This document shows, one piece after another, positions 55,129-64,000 of a stretch of 64,000 bases of DNA. How positions within the stretch are numbered: the first letter of the stretch is position 1; each line of letters starts with the position of its first letter. The position numbers were made by a program, and so were the translations under genes. Source of the stretch: PALSA-911 sp963839645 (GTDB taxonomy: Bacteria; Pseudomonadota; Alphaproteobacteria; Acetobacterales; Acetobacteraceae); NCBI GenBank assembly GCA_963839645.1, contig CAWIVZ010000008.1, positions 62,001-126,000 on the forward strand. Direction: 5' to 3'. The notes beneath the pieces are model-generated. The model did no database searches and was not told the DNA's origin. It saw only the letters and a program-made list of their open reading frames with translations.

Positions 55129-57407
55129 TGCAGGATGCGGCTTCCCCGTATGGCCGGGGTCCGGCGCGGCGGCTGGCCCTGCAGCAGGTCATCCCAGGAT
55201 TCGCGCGCGCCCAGCAATCGGAAAATGCCATACAGCGCGCCGAAGCCGATCAGCGAACCGTAGATCAGGTGCAGGAAGCGCCCCTCCATTGCATCCGCCG
55301 CGGTTTGCAGCAGGCCCAGCAGCGGGATGGCATAGCAGGCGGCGACATACAGCCGCGGCGTGCGGGTGCGGCCGAGGATCTTCGGCGTGCGGCCGAATGG
55401 AATGGCCCGGCCGCCGAGCGCCTGACGCAGCGACAGGATCGTGCCGGCCAGATTGGCCGGGATCAGCAGGATGGTGAGGGCATAAACCTTCGGCAGGTCG
55501 CGCCAGCGGTAGCCGGCCCTGGTCAGGTCCCAGCCGAGCAAGATGTAGTAGGGCAGAATCGTCAGCGGCATCCAAACCGGCACCAGGCGATCGTCGAACG
55601 GGCACAGCAGCAGCAGCGGCAGGCCGATGCCGGCGATCGCGGCGGACAGCAGGTTGCCGACCCGGAGCAGCGCATCGGTGATCCGGTGCCGGGAGAGCGG
55701 CCACCGAACGGCATGGCGCAGCAGGCGCGGCAGGATCAGCAGGCCGCCATTGGCCCAGCGGCGGCGCTGGATGATCAGCGAGCCGAAATCCGCCGGCGTC
55801 GCGCTGTAGGTCAGCCGGCCCGGCGCATGATGCACCCGCCAGCCCCGGGCCAGCAGGTCTACCGTCGCGGCGGAATCCTCGATCTGGATCCGGTCGTCGA
55901 TGAACACCGGCACGGCATGGCCGCACTCGGGGACCGTCCGCGCGATATCCAGCAGCGCCCGGTGGCGGATCAGCGCACTGGCGCCGACCCAGAACGAGGC
56001 GCCCAGATAGGCCATGCCCTGATGGGTGAAGAACTGCAAATCGGTGGAGGCCGCCGCCGCCCGTTCCAGCGCGCCGGGGGCGCCGGGCACCGCCGTGTAG
56101 GGGGTCTGCGCCACCGCCACCCGCTCGTTGCCCGGCTGTTCCATCAGCGCCACCAGGCGCAGCGCATAGTCGGACGTGATCAGGCTGTCGGCATCGACGG
56201 TGACGATGTAGTCCGCCGACGGCACCCGGTACGTCGCGTCCGCCGGTTCACAGGCCAGCAGATGCAGCCCGTCCGGCTGCCGCTCGGGCCGGAAGCTGCC
56301 GCCGATGAGCCCGATATAGCTGTTCAGGTTCATCGCCTTGTTCGGCGCGTGCGACAGATTGACGAAGATCTTGCGTTCGAAGCTGCTGAACTCCACCCGT
56401 AGCAGCGCCCGCAGCCGCAGCGCCTCGCGCGAGCATTCCGCCGGCCCGGGCCGGGACCGACGCAGGGACGCGGCGTGCCGGCGATGCTGGCTCGCCGGTT
56501 CGCGCAGGATACGGTCCTGGAACAGGCGGTCGGTATGGCCGCAAGGCGCGAGGGACGCGAAATGCAGGGCCAGCACATCCAGCCAGTCCGCCACCGAGTT
56601 ATACAGCGCCGCCAGCGCGCCAACCTGTTCTGGTCCGGTGCCGTTCATCGCCTGCAGGGCCGCGTCGATCCGGTCCGCCTCGGCGTCGAACAGGACCTGC
56701 AACTCGCCGGGAATGGCGCGGCAGGCCAGCAGGCCCGGCGCGGTGGAAGCGGCGTCCGGAAGTTCCGAGCCGCCACCGTCCGCGCCCGGCGGATCGTCGA
56801 TCAGCAGCACGACGCGCCGGCCGGCATATTCGGCGAGCGCCGCCGACATCAGGGTCTGGCGGACGGTTTCCGGCTGTTCCTTGTAGGACGGCACCAACAC
56901 CAGAAGCTTCGCCCGTTCGCCGGGCGCATAGACCGGGCTGTCCGCGGGCTCGAACGGCGCTTCGTCGCGCATCCGGGCCAGCCGGCGTACACAGCCATAT
57001 TCCGCGAATTGGTACACCAGGTTGCTGCCGGCCAGCAGGTAGAACAGGCCATACACCAAAGCCGCCTGAAGGGTCAGAACCAAATCGCCCGCCACCGACC
57101 CGCGCAGCACGCCGATCAAATGCAGCGTCGCGAACAAGGTGCCGGCGATGGTCGCCGCCATCATCGCGACGATCAGGGCGAGTTGCCCAACCACTCCGAA
57201 GCCGCCGCTGCTCGACGACAACGGAGTTGCGGGCTCAGGATCGTCCGCGACCAAATCGGCCATCGCGCAGGCAACCGGGGGCAGGTCTGCGATCGCCGGT
57301 TCGTCGATATGCCGAGTATGGTCCGCTACGGCCGGGCGGGCAGTGACGCACCCTTCAAAGACGATTGCCACAGGCCCCTCTTTCCACGCGCAGATGACGG
57401 ATCGCAC
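55068..57407 (-). CDS. opgH: OpgH/MdoH-type membrane glucosyltransferase (periplasmic glucan synthesis)
   Basis: 779 residues. Two membrane segments at about 70-90 and 105-125, a cytoplasmic GT2 domain (about 140-520) with VLVPSYKEQPETV, YIVTVDADSLI (D-x-D), VFIDDRIQIEDS and the QRRRW motif, then about five further membrane segments. This fits the OpgH family, which makes osmoregulated beta-glucans from UDP-glucose and passes them across the membrane. The usual opgG partner is absent; instead the dimethylformamidase-like gene overlaps the 3' end. Confidence 0.88.
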   Translation of the reverse strand: MRSVICAWKEGPVAIVFEGCVTARPAVADHTRHIDEPAIADLPPVACAMADLVADDPEPATPLSSSSGGFGVVGQLALIVAMMAATIAGTLFATLHLIGVLRGSVAGDLVLTLQAALVYGLFYLLAGSNLVYQFAEYGCVRRLARMRDEAPFEPADSPVYAPGERAKLLVLVPSYKEQPETVRQTLMSAALAEYAGRRVVLLIDDPPGADGGGSELPDAASTAPGLLACRAIPGELQVLFDAEADRIDAALQAMNGTGPEQVGALAALYNSVADWLDVLALHFASLAPCGHTDRLFQDRILREPASQHRRHAASLRRSRPGPAECSREALRLRALLRVEFSSFERKIFVNLSHAPNKAMNLNSYIGLIGGSFRPERQPDGLHLLACEPADATYRVPSADYIVTVDADSLITSDYALRLVALMEQPGNERVAVAQTPYTAVPGAPGALERAAAASTDLQFFTHQGMAYLGASFWVGASALIRHRALLDIARTVPECGHAVPVFIDDRIQIEDSAATVDLLARGWRVHHAPGRLTYSATPADFGSLIIQRRRWANGGLLILPRLLRHAVRWPLSRHRITDALLRVGNLLSAAIAGIGLPLLLLCPFDDRLVPVWMPLTILPYYILLGWDLTRAGYRWRDLPKVYALTILLIPANLAGTILSLRQALGGRAIPFGRTPKILGRTRTPRLYVAACYAIPLLGLLQTAADAMEGRFLHLIYGSLIGFGALYGIFRLLGARESWDDLLQGQPPRRTPAIRGSRILQWLRRARPAAQMRVGGGPSW

Positions 57408-57593
57408 CCCGCACAGACGAGTGGATCGCCCGGCCGGAACCGCAGAGAATCCTGTTTATCGCCCACTCTGGAGTCTCGATTAAGATTTTGTTAGGTGCGA
57501 CGTATGCCCGTGAAAATACCTGCGAACAAGGGGACTTGGGCCGCAATTCCCGCAGACCAGCGGACCCATTTCAGGCGAGGTCCGGCCGCGACT

Positions 57594-58529
57594 TTACTCC
57601 TTGTCGTCCAGACCGATCGCCCGCAGGCGCGCGCGTTCCTCATCCCACCCTGCCCGTTCTTTCACGTTCAGGAACAGGTGCACGTTGCGCTCCAGCAGCG
57701 AGGTCAGCTGCTTGCGCGCCAGCGCGCCGATCTGCTTGATCCGGCTGCCCTTCTCGCCGATCAGGATCGCCTTGTGGCCGGCCCGGGCGACATAGATCGT
57801 CGCCTCGATCCGAACCGAGCCGTCGGCCTTTTCCTGGAAATTCTCGGTTTCCACCGTGGTGCCGTATGGCACCTCCTCATGGATCTGCAGAAAGATCTGT
57901 TCGCGCACGATCTCGGCCGCCAGCAGGCGGTCGGGCAGGTCGGTCAGCTCGTCCTCGGGATACAGCAGCGGGCCTTCCGGCAAGGTCTCGGCCAACGCGT
58001 CCAGCAGCGTGTTCAGGCCATCGCCGGTGGAGGCGCTGACCATGAACGTCTCCTCGAACCGGACGATCTCGTTCAGCTCTGCGGTCAGCGGCAGCAGCCT
58101 CTCGGCCGGGATCAGGTCGGTCTTGTTCAGCACCAGCCAGGCCCGGCGCTTCTGCTCGGCCAGGCGCTCGGCGATCGCGCGCACCGCCTCGTTCATGCCT
58201 GCCTTGGCATCGATCAGTAGCAAGGTCAGGTCCGCGTCCGACGCCCCGGTCCAGGCGGCGGCGACCATCGCGCGATCCAGCCGGCGACGCGGGCGGAAGA
58301 TGCCGGGCGTGTCCACCAGCAGAATCTGCGTCTGCCCGCCGCTGCGATTGCCGCGCATGAGGATGCCCAGCACGCGAAACCGTGTGGTCTGGGCTTTCGG
58401 GCTGACGATCGACAGCTTGGCGCCGGTCAGGCGGTTCAGCAGCGTGGATTTCCCGGCATTCGGCGCGCCGACGATGGCGGCGAAGCCGCAGCGGGTCTGC
58501 CCCGCCTTGGCTGTTTCAGGCTCGGTCAT
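57594..58529 (-). CDS. era: GTPase Era
   Basis: 311 residues. G1 GAPNAGKST, G3 VDTPG, G4 NKTD and a C-terminal KH domain (EEVPYGTTVETENFQEK...ILIGEKGSRIKQIGALAR). It binds 16S rRNA and helps 30S maturation. The ATG at 58529 overlaps the rnc stop by 4 nt. Confidence 0.95.
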   Translation of the reverse strand: MTEPETAKAGQTRCGFAAIVGAPNAGKSTLLNRLTGAKLSIVSPKAQTTRFRVLGILMRGNRSGGQTQILLVDTPGIFRPRRRLDRAMVAAAWTGASDADLTLLLIDAKAGMNEAVRAIAERLAEQKRRAWLVLNKTDLIPAERLLPLTAELNEIVRFEETFMVSASTGDGLNTLLDALAETLPEGPLLYPEDELTDLPDRLLAAEIVREQIFLQIHEEVPYGTTVETENFQEKADGSVRIEATIYVARAGHKAILIGEKGSRIKQIGALARKQLTSLLERNVHLFLNVKERAGWDEERARLRAIGLDDKE

Positions 58530-59269
58530 GCGGCCAATTGTCCCAACAAATCGCTTGCCGCCAACTGCTCGGCGGCGCGCTTGGAGCCGGCAGTGCCGCT
58601 GCCGGTCCGCCCGGCGACGGTAACGGTCACGATAAACACCGGCGCGTGCGAAGGACCGGCGCGCGAGGCTACCACATAACGCGGCAGCGGCAGCCCCCTG
58701 CCCTGCGCCCATTCCTGCAGGCCGGTCTTGGCATCCTTCGGCGGTGCCGACTGTGTTTCCATCACGTCGGCAAACGCACGGCGAATGAAGCGGCGGGCGG
58801 GATCGAGCCCGGCATCCAGGAACATCGCGCCGAGCGCGGCTTCCAGCGCGTCGGCCAGCACCGTGGCCTGCCGTTTCACCCCCGCCCGGGCCTCACCGGG
58901 CGATACATCCAGCGCGGCACCGAACCCGACCCGCTCGGCGACCTCCGCCAGCACCGGCTGGGAAACCAGATGCCCGAGCCGGCGGCCGAGACCGCCCTCC
59001 TGCTCATCGGGAAACCGCTCGGAAAGCCATTCGGCCATCAGCAGGCCGAGCACACGATCGCCGACAAATTCCAGCCGCTCGTTCGAACCGGCGCCCTTCA
59101 CCCGCGCCCCCTTTTGGCGCAAGCCAGAATGCGCGGCGGAGCGGTGGGTCAGCGCCTCGCGCAGCAGTTCGGGGCGGATGAATTCATGGCCGAGAATGCT
59201 CTCGAACGGATCCGCCAATCTCAGTGCACACCCGTGAACAGCCGCGACCAGCGGATCTCGAGCGGCCAT
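58526..59269 (-). CDS. rnc: Ribonuclease III
   Basis: About 247 residues. The catalytic box ERLEFVGDRVLGLLMAEW and the second acidic site LADALEAALGAMFLDAG are followed by a dsRNA-binding domain (KTGLQEWAQGRGLPLPRYVV...GSKRAAEQLAASDLL). The ATG at 59269 has GGGAG 8 nt upstream but overlaps lepB by 49 nt; a TTG at 59218 (MADPFES), just after the lepB stop, is the alternative. It cleaves double-stranded rRNA precursors. Confidence 0.93.
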   Translation of the reverse strand: MAARDPLVAAVHGCALRLADPFESILGHEFIRPELLREALTHRSAAHSGLRQKGARVKGAGSNERLEFVGDRVLGLLMAEWLSERFPDEQEGGLGRRLGHLVSQPVLAEVAERVGFGAALDVSPGEARAGVKRQATVLADALEAALGAMFLDAGLDPARRFIRRAFADVMETQSAPPKDAKTGLQEWAQGRGLPLPRYVVASRAGPSHAPVFIVTVTVAGRTGSGTAGSKRAAEQLAASDLLGQLAA

Positions 59270-59967
59270 TGCCAAAACTCCCACCAGGGATAGCGGGAAT
59301 CGATCGAGAAGAAGATGAACTCGGCGCGGCCCACCAAATTCTCCACCGGCACGAAGCCCACCCCCATGCGCGGGTCCATGACCCGGCTGTCGAGACTGTT
59401 GTCGCGGTTGTCGCCCATCGCGAACACGTTGTTCGGCGGCACCACGTATTCCGGCGTGTTATCGAGCGGCTGGTTATCGTCGATCTTGAGGATCGGATGC
59501 TTCACCCCGTTGGGCAGGGTTTCGATATAGCGGCGCACCTGCATCCGCACGCCCTCGGAGTCGGCGATATACTCCCCGTCCGCCTGGCGCGGCACCATCT
59601 GGCCGTTGATGAACAACTGGCCGCCGCGCATCTGCATGTGATCGCCGGGCAGGCCGACAATGCGCTTGATGTAGTCGGTCGAGTTGTCGCGCGGCAGCTT
59701 GAACACCGCCACATCGCCGCGATTGGGCAGGCTGCCGAATATCCGCCCGGAAAACAGCGGCGGCGAGAACGGCAGCGAGAAGCGCGAATAGCCGTAGCTG
59801 AACTTGGACACGAACAGATAATCCCCCACCAGCAGGGTGGGGATCATGCTGCCGGAGGGAATGTTGAACGGCTCGTAAGCCACGGTTCGGATGCCGATGG
59901 CGATCAGGGCGGCGAAGAGAAGCGTCTTGATGTTCTCGAGCCAGCCATCGTTCGTACGCTTCGCCAT
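59221..59967 (-). CDS. lepB: Signal peptidase I
   Basis: 248 residues. One N-terminal membrane segment (IKTLLFAALIAIGIRTVAY), then the catalytic serine in NIPSGSMIPTLLVGDYLFV and lysine in STDYIKRIVGLPGDHM. The box E motif NNVFAMGDNRDNSLDSR is present. It removes signal peptides at the periplasmic face. It lies between acpS and rnc. Confidence 0.95.
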   Translation of the reverse strand: MAKRTNDGWLENIKTLLFAALIAIGIRTVAYEPFNIPSGSMIPTLLVGDYLFVSKFSYGYSRFSLPFSPPLFSGRIFGSLPNRGDVAVFKLPRDNSTDYIKRIVGLPGDHMQMRGGQLFINGQMVPRQADGEYIADSEGVRMQVRRYIETLPNGVKHPILKIDDNQPLDNTPEYVVPPNNVFAMGDNRDNSLDSRVMDPRMGVGFVPVENLVGRAEFIFFSIDSRYPWWEFWQWPLEIRWSRLFTGVH

Positions 59968-60048
59968 GGGACAGATAGCTTTCCGGTAGCTGAAATTGAC
60001 GGCGGATCAAGCCCATGCGCCCCCTTGCTGTCAAGCAAAGGAAGCGTG

Positions 60049-60468
60049 TCAGGTTTCGGCGGGCGGACCGGGCACCGCGGAAATGATCACCTGGGCATAG
60101 GCGTAGGGGTATTCGTCGGTCATCGTCACGTTGATCACCGGCGTCATGCCGGCCGGCGTGATCGCCGCCAGCCGCAGGGCCGCGCCTCCGGTCATCTGAA
60201 TCGTCGGCTGCCCGGTGCGCAAATTGACCACCGCGAGGTCGGCGAAAAACACGCCGCGGCGAAACCCGGTGCCAAGCGCCTTCGCCGCCGCCTCCTTCGC
60301 CGCGAAACGCTTGGCGAAGGTCGGGGCGCGCAGCTTTTCGGTCCTCCGCATGGCGCGGGCGCGCTCGGTCTCGGTAAAAATCCGCATCAGGAACCGATCG
60401 CCGAACCTGGCGATCGACGCCTCGATCCTGCGAATGTCCATGATGTCGGAACCCAGCCCCAGGATCAT
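60049..60468 (-). CDS. acpS: Holo-[acyl-carrier-protein] synthase
   Basis: 139 residues. ILGLGSDIMDIRRIE holds the metal aspartate and RFAAKEAAAKALGTGF the second metal site (K-E-A-x2-K-A). It transfers 4'-phosphopantetheine to ACP. It lies 31 nt after rsh in the same operon. Confidence 0.93.
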   Translation of the reverse strand: MILGLGSDIMDIRRIEASIARFGDRFLMRIFTETERARAMRRTEKLRAPTFAKRFAAKEAAAKALGTGFRRGVFFADLAVVNLRTGQPTIQMTGGAALRLAAITPAGMTPVINVTMTDEYPYAYAQVIISAVPGPPAET

Positions 60469-60499
60469 GCCCGCCGCCCCGCCCCAAAAGCTGGTGGCA

Positions 60500-62914
60500 T
60501 CAGCTGCGGGCCCGTTCGACCTGGGTTATGCCGGGAGCGCCGCGAAGGCCGGCGATGACGGTGGAGAGGTGGCGAATGTCGCGCACGTCCACGTCCACCA
60601 GAACCTCGAAAAAGTCCTGCTGGCGATTGACGATCTTCAAATTCATCAGCGATCCGTCGTGCTTGACGATGGCGTTGGTCAGGTTGGCAAGCGCGTTGGA
60701 GGTATTGGCCGCGATCACGCTGATGCGTCCCGTATGGGTAACGGCCTTGCCGGAGGCATCGCGGGCGGGTGTGGAGGTATAGTCCCACTCGACATCGATG
60801 AAGCGTTCCGGCGTGGCGGCGAAGCTTTCCAGCGTCTGGCAGTCGTTCGTGTGGATCGTCACACCCTTGCCGGTGGTGACGATACCAACAATCCGGTCTC
60901 CCGGCAGCGGATGGCAGCAGCCGGCGTAGTGCACGGCCATGCCCGACACCAGCCCACGGATCGGCATCGCGCCGTCGCCCATGCGCTGGCCACCCATGCG
61001 CCCGTCCGGACGGGCGGGCAGCGGCGGCACCATGCGCGGGGTGCGCGGGGTCTGGCGCAGTTCCGGATAGGCCGCGTGGACCACGTCCTTGGCGCCGAGA
61101 TTGCCGGTGCCGACCGCGACATACAGATCATCCAGTCCGGCGAACTTGAAGTGCTTGAGCGTCGGCTCCAGCGTCCTTTCCGAGCCGTCCAGGCCTTCCT
61201 GGCGAAACGCCTTGGCCAGCGCGACGCGGCCCTGATCCAGATTCTGTTCGCGTTGCTGGGCATGCACGTAGCGGCGGATGCGCGCGCGCGCCTTGCCGGT
61301 GACGACGAAGCGTTCCCATTGCGGCGAGGGCGTGCCGCCGCGGGAGGTCATGATCTCGACCTGGTCGCCGTTCTGCAATTCGTGGCGCAGCGGCAGCAGC
61401 CGGCCGTTCACCTTGGCGCCGACGCAGGTATCGCCGACCTGGCTGTGCACGGCGTAGGCGAAGTCCACCGGCGTGGCGCCGCGCGGCAGCTGGATCAGTG
61501 TGCCCTTCGGCGTGAAGCAGAACACCTGGTCGCCGTAGAGCTCGAGCTTGGTGTTCTCCAGGAATTCATCCGGGGCGGAGGAATTCTCCAGGATTTCCAG
61601 CAGATCCTGCACCCAGCGGAAGCGCTTGAGATCGTTGGCGGCGGCATCGTGCTGCTTGTACAGCCAATGCGCGGCCACGCCGTTTTCCGCCACGTCGTGC
61701 ATGTCCGGCGTGCGGATCTGCACCTCGATCTTCTGGTTGCGCGGCTCGCGCAGCGTCACGCCGGTATGCAGGCTCTGGTAGCCGTTCGATTTCGGCGTGG
61801 ACATGTAGTCCTTGAACCGGCCGGAGATCACCGAGTAGGCCGAATGGACCGCGCCGAGTGCGGCGTAGCAGGCTTCCTTGGTCGGCACGACGACGCGGAA
61901 GGCCATGATGTCGGACAGCTGCTCGAAGGCCACGTTGCGCCGCTGCATCTTCTCCCAGATCGAGAACGGCGATTTCTCCCGCCCGGAGACCTCGACCTGC
62001 TCGATGCCGGCTTCCTTGCAGACATGCACCAGTTCCTGGCGAACCTCCTCGATCACGTCCGCGCCCTGCCCACGCAGGAAGTTGAGCCGGGCCTGGATGG
62101 TGTCGAAGGCCTCCGGCTCCAGCTGGGCGAAGGCGAGGGTCTGCAGTTCGGTCTTCACCGCGTCCATGCCAATGCGTTCGGCCAGCGGGGCGTAGATCTC
62201 CATCGTCTCGCGCGCGATGCGCTTGCGGCGATCCTCGTTGGTCACGAAATGCAGCGTGCGCATGTTGTGCAGTCGGTCGGCGAGCTTGACCAGCAGCACG
62301 CGGATATCGCGGCTCATCGCCAGCACGAGCTTGCGGAAGTTCTCCGCCTGCTTGGTGCGGTCCGATTGCAGTTCCAGGCGGGTCAGCTTGGTGACGCCAT
62401 CCACCAGGCCGGCGATTTCGCGGCCGAAGCGCGCCTCAATCTCCGCCAGCTTGACCGGCGTATCCTCGATCACGTCGTGCAGCAGGCCGGTGATGATGCT
62501 GGCGGTATCCAGCCGGTAGCTGGCCAGGATGTCGGCGACGGCGACGGGATGGGTGATGTAGGGATCGCCGTTGTCACGCTTCTGGGCGCCGTGCGCCTTC
62601 ATCGCCATGACATAGGCGGCGTCGATCAACGCGGTGTCGGCCTTGGGATCGTAGGCGTGGACCTTTTCCGTCAGTTCGAACTGACGAATGATCCTCGGCC
62701 GGTCGCGGCCGCCCGATGGGGGCGGATCGGCCGAAGGCTGGTCATTCGCGGGCCCGCCAACGAGGGCGGCAGGCAGGATCGCGGACGGGCCAGGTTGAGG
62801 CGAGGGAGCAGGGTGGGCGGAGGAAACATTGCCGGCGCTGACCCCATCCGGCGAAAAGGCGCGCGACGCTGCCGCGGGCGCCGGGAATTGTCGTCCGGAT
62901 CGTCCCGCGCGCAT
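60500..62914 (-). CDS. rsh: Bifunctional (p)ppGpp synthetase/hydrolase (RelA/SpoT family)
   Basis: 804 residues. The hydrolase HD motif is in ITGLLHDVIEDTPVK; LADRLHNMRTL follows; the synthetase contains RFKDYMSTPKSNGYQSLHT (R-x-K-D type, as in bifunctional enzymes). A TGS domain (VFCFTPKGTLIQLPRGATPVDFAYAVHS), a cysteine-bearing region (YAGCCHPLPGD) and an ACT domain complete it. The first 75 residues are Pro/Ala-rich and unusual, so the real start may be further in. It is the stringent response regulator, in the rpoZ-rsh-acpS order. Confidence 0.94.
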   Translation of the reverse strand: MRAGRSGRQFPAPAAASRAFSPDGVSAGNVSSAHPAPSPQPGPSAILPAALVGGPANDQPSADPPPSGGRDRPRIIRQFELTEKVHAYDPKADTALIDAAYVMAMKAHGAQKRDNGDPYITHPVAVADILASYRLDTASIITGLLHDVIEDTPVKLAEIEARFGREIAGLVDGVTKLTRLELQSDRTKQAENFRKLVLAMSRDIRVLLVKLADRLHNMRTLHFVTNEDRRKRIARETMEIYAPLAERIGMDAVKTELQTLAFAQLEPEAFDTIQARLNFLRGQGADVIEEVRQELVHVCKEAGIEQVEVSGREKSPFSIWEKMQRRNVAFEQLSDIMAFRVVVPTKEACYAALGAVHSAYSVISGRFKDYMSTPKSNGYQSLHTGVTLREPRNQKIEVQIRTPDMHDVAENGVAAHWLYKQHDAAANDLKRFRWVQDLLEILENSSAPDEFLENTKLELYGDQVFCFTPKGTLIQLPRGATPVDFAYAVHSQVGDTCVGAKVNGRLLPLRHELQNGDQVEIMTSRGGTPSPQWERFVVTGKARARIRRYVHAQQREQNLDQGRVALAKAFRQEGLDGSERTLEPTLKHFKFAGLDDLYVAVGTGNLGAKDVVHAAYPELRQTPRTPRMVPPLPARPDGRMGGQRMGDGAMPIRGLVSGMAVHYAGCCHPLPGDRIVGIVTTGKGVTIHTNDCQTLESFAATPERFIDVEWDYTSTPARDASGKAVTHTGRISVIAANTSNALANLTNAIVKHDGSLMNLKIVNRQQDFFEVLVDVDVRDIRHLSTVIAGLRGAPGITQVERARS

Positions 62915-62940
62915 GTTCCCCTATTTGCCCATGGTCTGCT

Positions 62941-63345
62941 TCAGCGGCGCCGGCCGCCGAGTTCCGCCTCGATCGCCGCTTCCAGATCCTCGGGCGACAT
63001 CGCATCGGTGTCCGCCGCAAGGCCGGCGGCCTCTTCCTCGGCCGAGATGTCCTGCAGGCCGAAGATGTTCTGGTCGGTCGGGATGAGGTCGAGCACTTCC
63101 TCGTCCGCCGGTTCCGGCTCAGGCGCGCGGGAGAGCGACTTGATGAGGTCCATTTCCAGCCCGTCCAGCGGGATGGTTTCCTCGGCGATCTCGCGCAGCG
63201 CGACGACGGGGTTTTTGTCGTTGTCGCGATCCACGGTCAGTTCCTCGCCGCGGCTGAGGTTGCGCGCGCGCTGGGCGGCGAGCAGCACAAGCTCGAAGCG
63301 GTTGGGTATCTTTTGGACGCAATCTTCGACGGTGACACGCGCCAT
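62941..63345 (-). CDS. rpoZ: RNA polymerase omega subunit
   Basis: 134 residues. MARVTVEDCVQKIPNRFELVLLAAQRARNLSRG is the omega signature, followed by an acidic C-terminal extension. GGAGG lies about 8 nt before the ATG. It leads the rpoZ-rsh operon. Confidence 0.95.
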   Translation of the reverse strand: MARVTVEDCVQKIPNRFELVLLAAQRARNLSRGEELTVDRDNDKNPVVALREIAEETIPLDGLEMDLIKSLSRAPEPEPADEEVLDLIPTDQNIFGLQDISAEEEAAGLAADTDAMSPEDLEAAIEAELGGRRR

Positions 63346-63502
63346 GCGTTCAGCCTCCGGTAATCAAAACGGGTGAACCTTCGATTTAAGCGAACCCCCA
63401 CCAGAAAGCAAGGGACACCGCAGTCTCGACCCAGGCATACCCGCCGCCATGTGGCGCACCTGGCCCGGGAAAATGGCATCCGCGGCCATGGCGTGACGGC
63501 GG

Positions 63503-64000
63503 TCACAGGACGCGGATGGCCTGCACCGGCAGGTCGGCAATCAGATCGCGCACACTCCGGCCGGACACCGGATGCACCCAATGCGGCGCCACATCGGCCA
63601 GTGGCAGCAGGACGAAGGCGCGCAGATGGGCACGCGGATGCGGCAGCACCGGGTCGGGCGACGTCCGCACCATCGCGCCCATCGCCACGATATCGAGGTC
63701 GAGCGTGCGCGCCGCGTTGACGACACCGCGGCTGCGGCCGGCATCGCGTTCGATTTTCTGGAGAATGGCCAACAATTCAGCCGGATCGGTCTCGCCGCGC
63801 AGATGTGCGACACCATTGACATAGTCCGGTTGGCCGGACGGAGGAACCGGAGCGCTTAGATACCATCGCGACAGGCCAACCAGCCGAAAACCCGATAAAC
63901 TGTCGAGGGAAACTACCGCGTCCCGGGCGGTTTGGATCGGAGGCAAGCCGGACAACGATGGCAGGTTTGCGCCGATCGCAATCAAGACGTCCGTGACCAA
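63503..64000 (-). CDS. folK: 2-amino-4-hydroxy-6-hydroxymethyldihydropteridine diphosphokinase (start at window edge)
   Basis: About 165 residues of the folate enzyme HPPK. IAIGANLPSLSGLPPIQT at the N-terminus, SRWYLSAPVPPSGQPDYVNGV, and the signature RTLDLDIVAMG with LPHPRAHLRAFVLLPLADVAP are clear. The most upstream in-frame start is a TTG on the last base of the window; a TTG at 63985 is also possible, and the gene may extend beyond the edge. It is read in the same direction as rpoZ, 157 nt away. Confidence 0.88.
   Translation of the reverse strand: MVTDVLIAIGANLPSLSGLPPIQTARDAVVSLDSLSGFRLVGLSRWYLSAPVPPSGQPDYVNGVAHLRGETDPAELLAILQKIERDAGRSRGVVNAARTLDLDIVAMGAMVRTSPDPVLPHPRAHLRAFVLLPLADVAPHWVHPVSGRSVRDLIADLPVQAIRVL

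Noticed and set aside
53416..55263. A 615-codon plus-strand open frame
   Set aside because: Antisense to the dimethylformamidase-like gene, which has clear family motifs.
60215..63376. A 1053-codon plus-strand open frame
   Set aside because: Antisense to acpS, rsh and rpoZ, which are certain genes; a codon-bias shadow.
63360..63420. TTGCTT...TAAATC as an rpoZ promoter
   Set aside because: Spacing is right (17 bp) but the -10 matches consensus poorly, so I did not list it.
1..64000. CRISPR arrays, insertion sequences or prophage
   Set aside because: I saw no regularly spaced repeats, transposase motifs, integrase or phage structural genes.

Overview
The window is high-GC (roughly two thirds G+C by eye), gene-dense chromosomal DNA from an alphaproteobacterium. 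It most resembles the Rhodospirillales/Acetobacteraceae. The evidence is the gene order: rpmF-plsX-fabH-ihfA-merR-tRNA-Pro next to bamE and a cytochrome bc1 chaperone; rpiB-glyA-nrdR-ribD-ribE-ribB-ribH-nusB-thiL; and folK-rpoZ-rsh-acpS-lepB-rnc-era followed later by recO-parC. I see no phage, insertion sequence, CRISPR array or toxin-antitoxin pair.

Layout. 1-1915: a sugar-type ABC transporter, with the permease cut by the left edge. 2148-5929: pyrE, a membrane-anchored FMN-binding glutamate synthase-like protein and a class III aminotransferase. 6013-12323: a pair of small paralogous unknown proteins flanking a CBS protein, the YcjX/YcjF-like pair, polyprenyl diphosphate synthase and a tRNA1(Val)-type methyltransferase. 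12675-15727: nrdB with a candidate double NrdR box, a GFA protein, a lower-GC methyltransferase and tRNA-Pro. 15830-21530: the fatty acid, IHF, L32 and BamE block. 21577-28815: riboflavin, thiamine, NusB, NrdR, GlyA and RpiB. 29027-34528: a PPOX flavoprotein, hemB, a MATE pump and a manganese locus (mntH-mntR) with a clear operator. 34586-44652: an accessory catabolic-looking region with a sulfotransferase, a heme-dependent N-demethylase-like protein, a CoA-transferase, enoyl-CoA hydratase, a hydroxyisobutyrate-type dehydrogenase, a CMD-family protein, a metallo-beta-lactamase-fold lactonase and penicillin acylase. 44674-48766: Bpt, a broken trypsin-like protease, a PTP-like protein and a branched-chain-type binding protein. 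48893-53294: parC, recO and three small lipoproteins. 53527-57407: an OpgH-type glucosyltransferase coupled to a secreted N,N-dimethylformamidase-beta-like protein. 57594-64000: era, rnc, lepB, acpS, rsh, rpoZ and folK.

The most striking feature at sequence level is a set of interrupted reading frames in eight genes: ispB, the methyltransferase at 11231, merR, ihfA, penicillin acylase, the protease, parC and recO. Nearly all are explained by exactly one extra base, and several of the genes are normally essential. The simplest reading is insertion-type sequence errors clustered at 10-17 kb and 41-52 kb. The uniform direction makes this worth checking. The most interesting biology is the OpgH plus dimethylformamidase-like pair, the lipoprotein family present in three copies, and the CMD/dehydrogenase/hydratase/CoA-transferase cluster.
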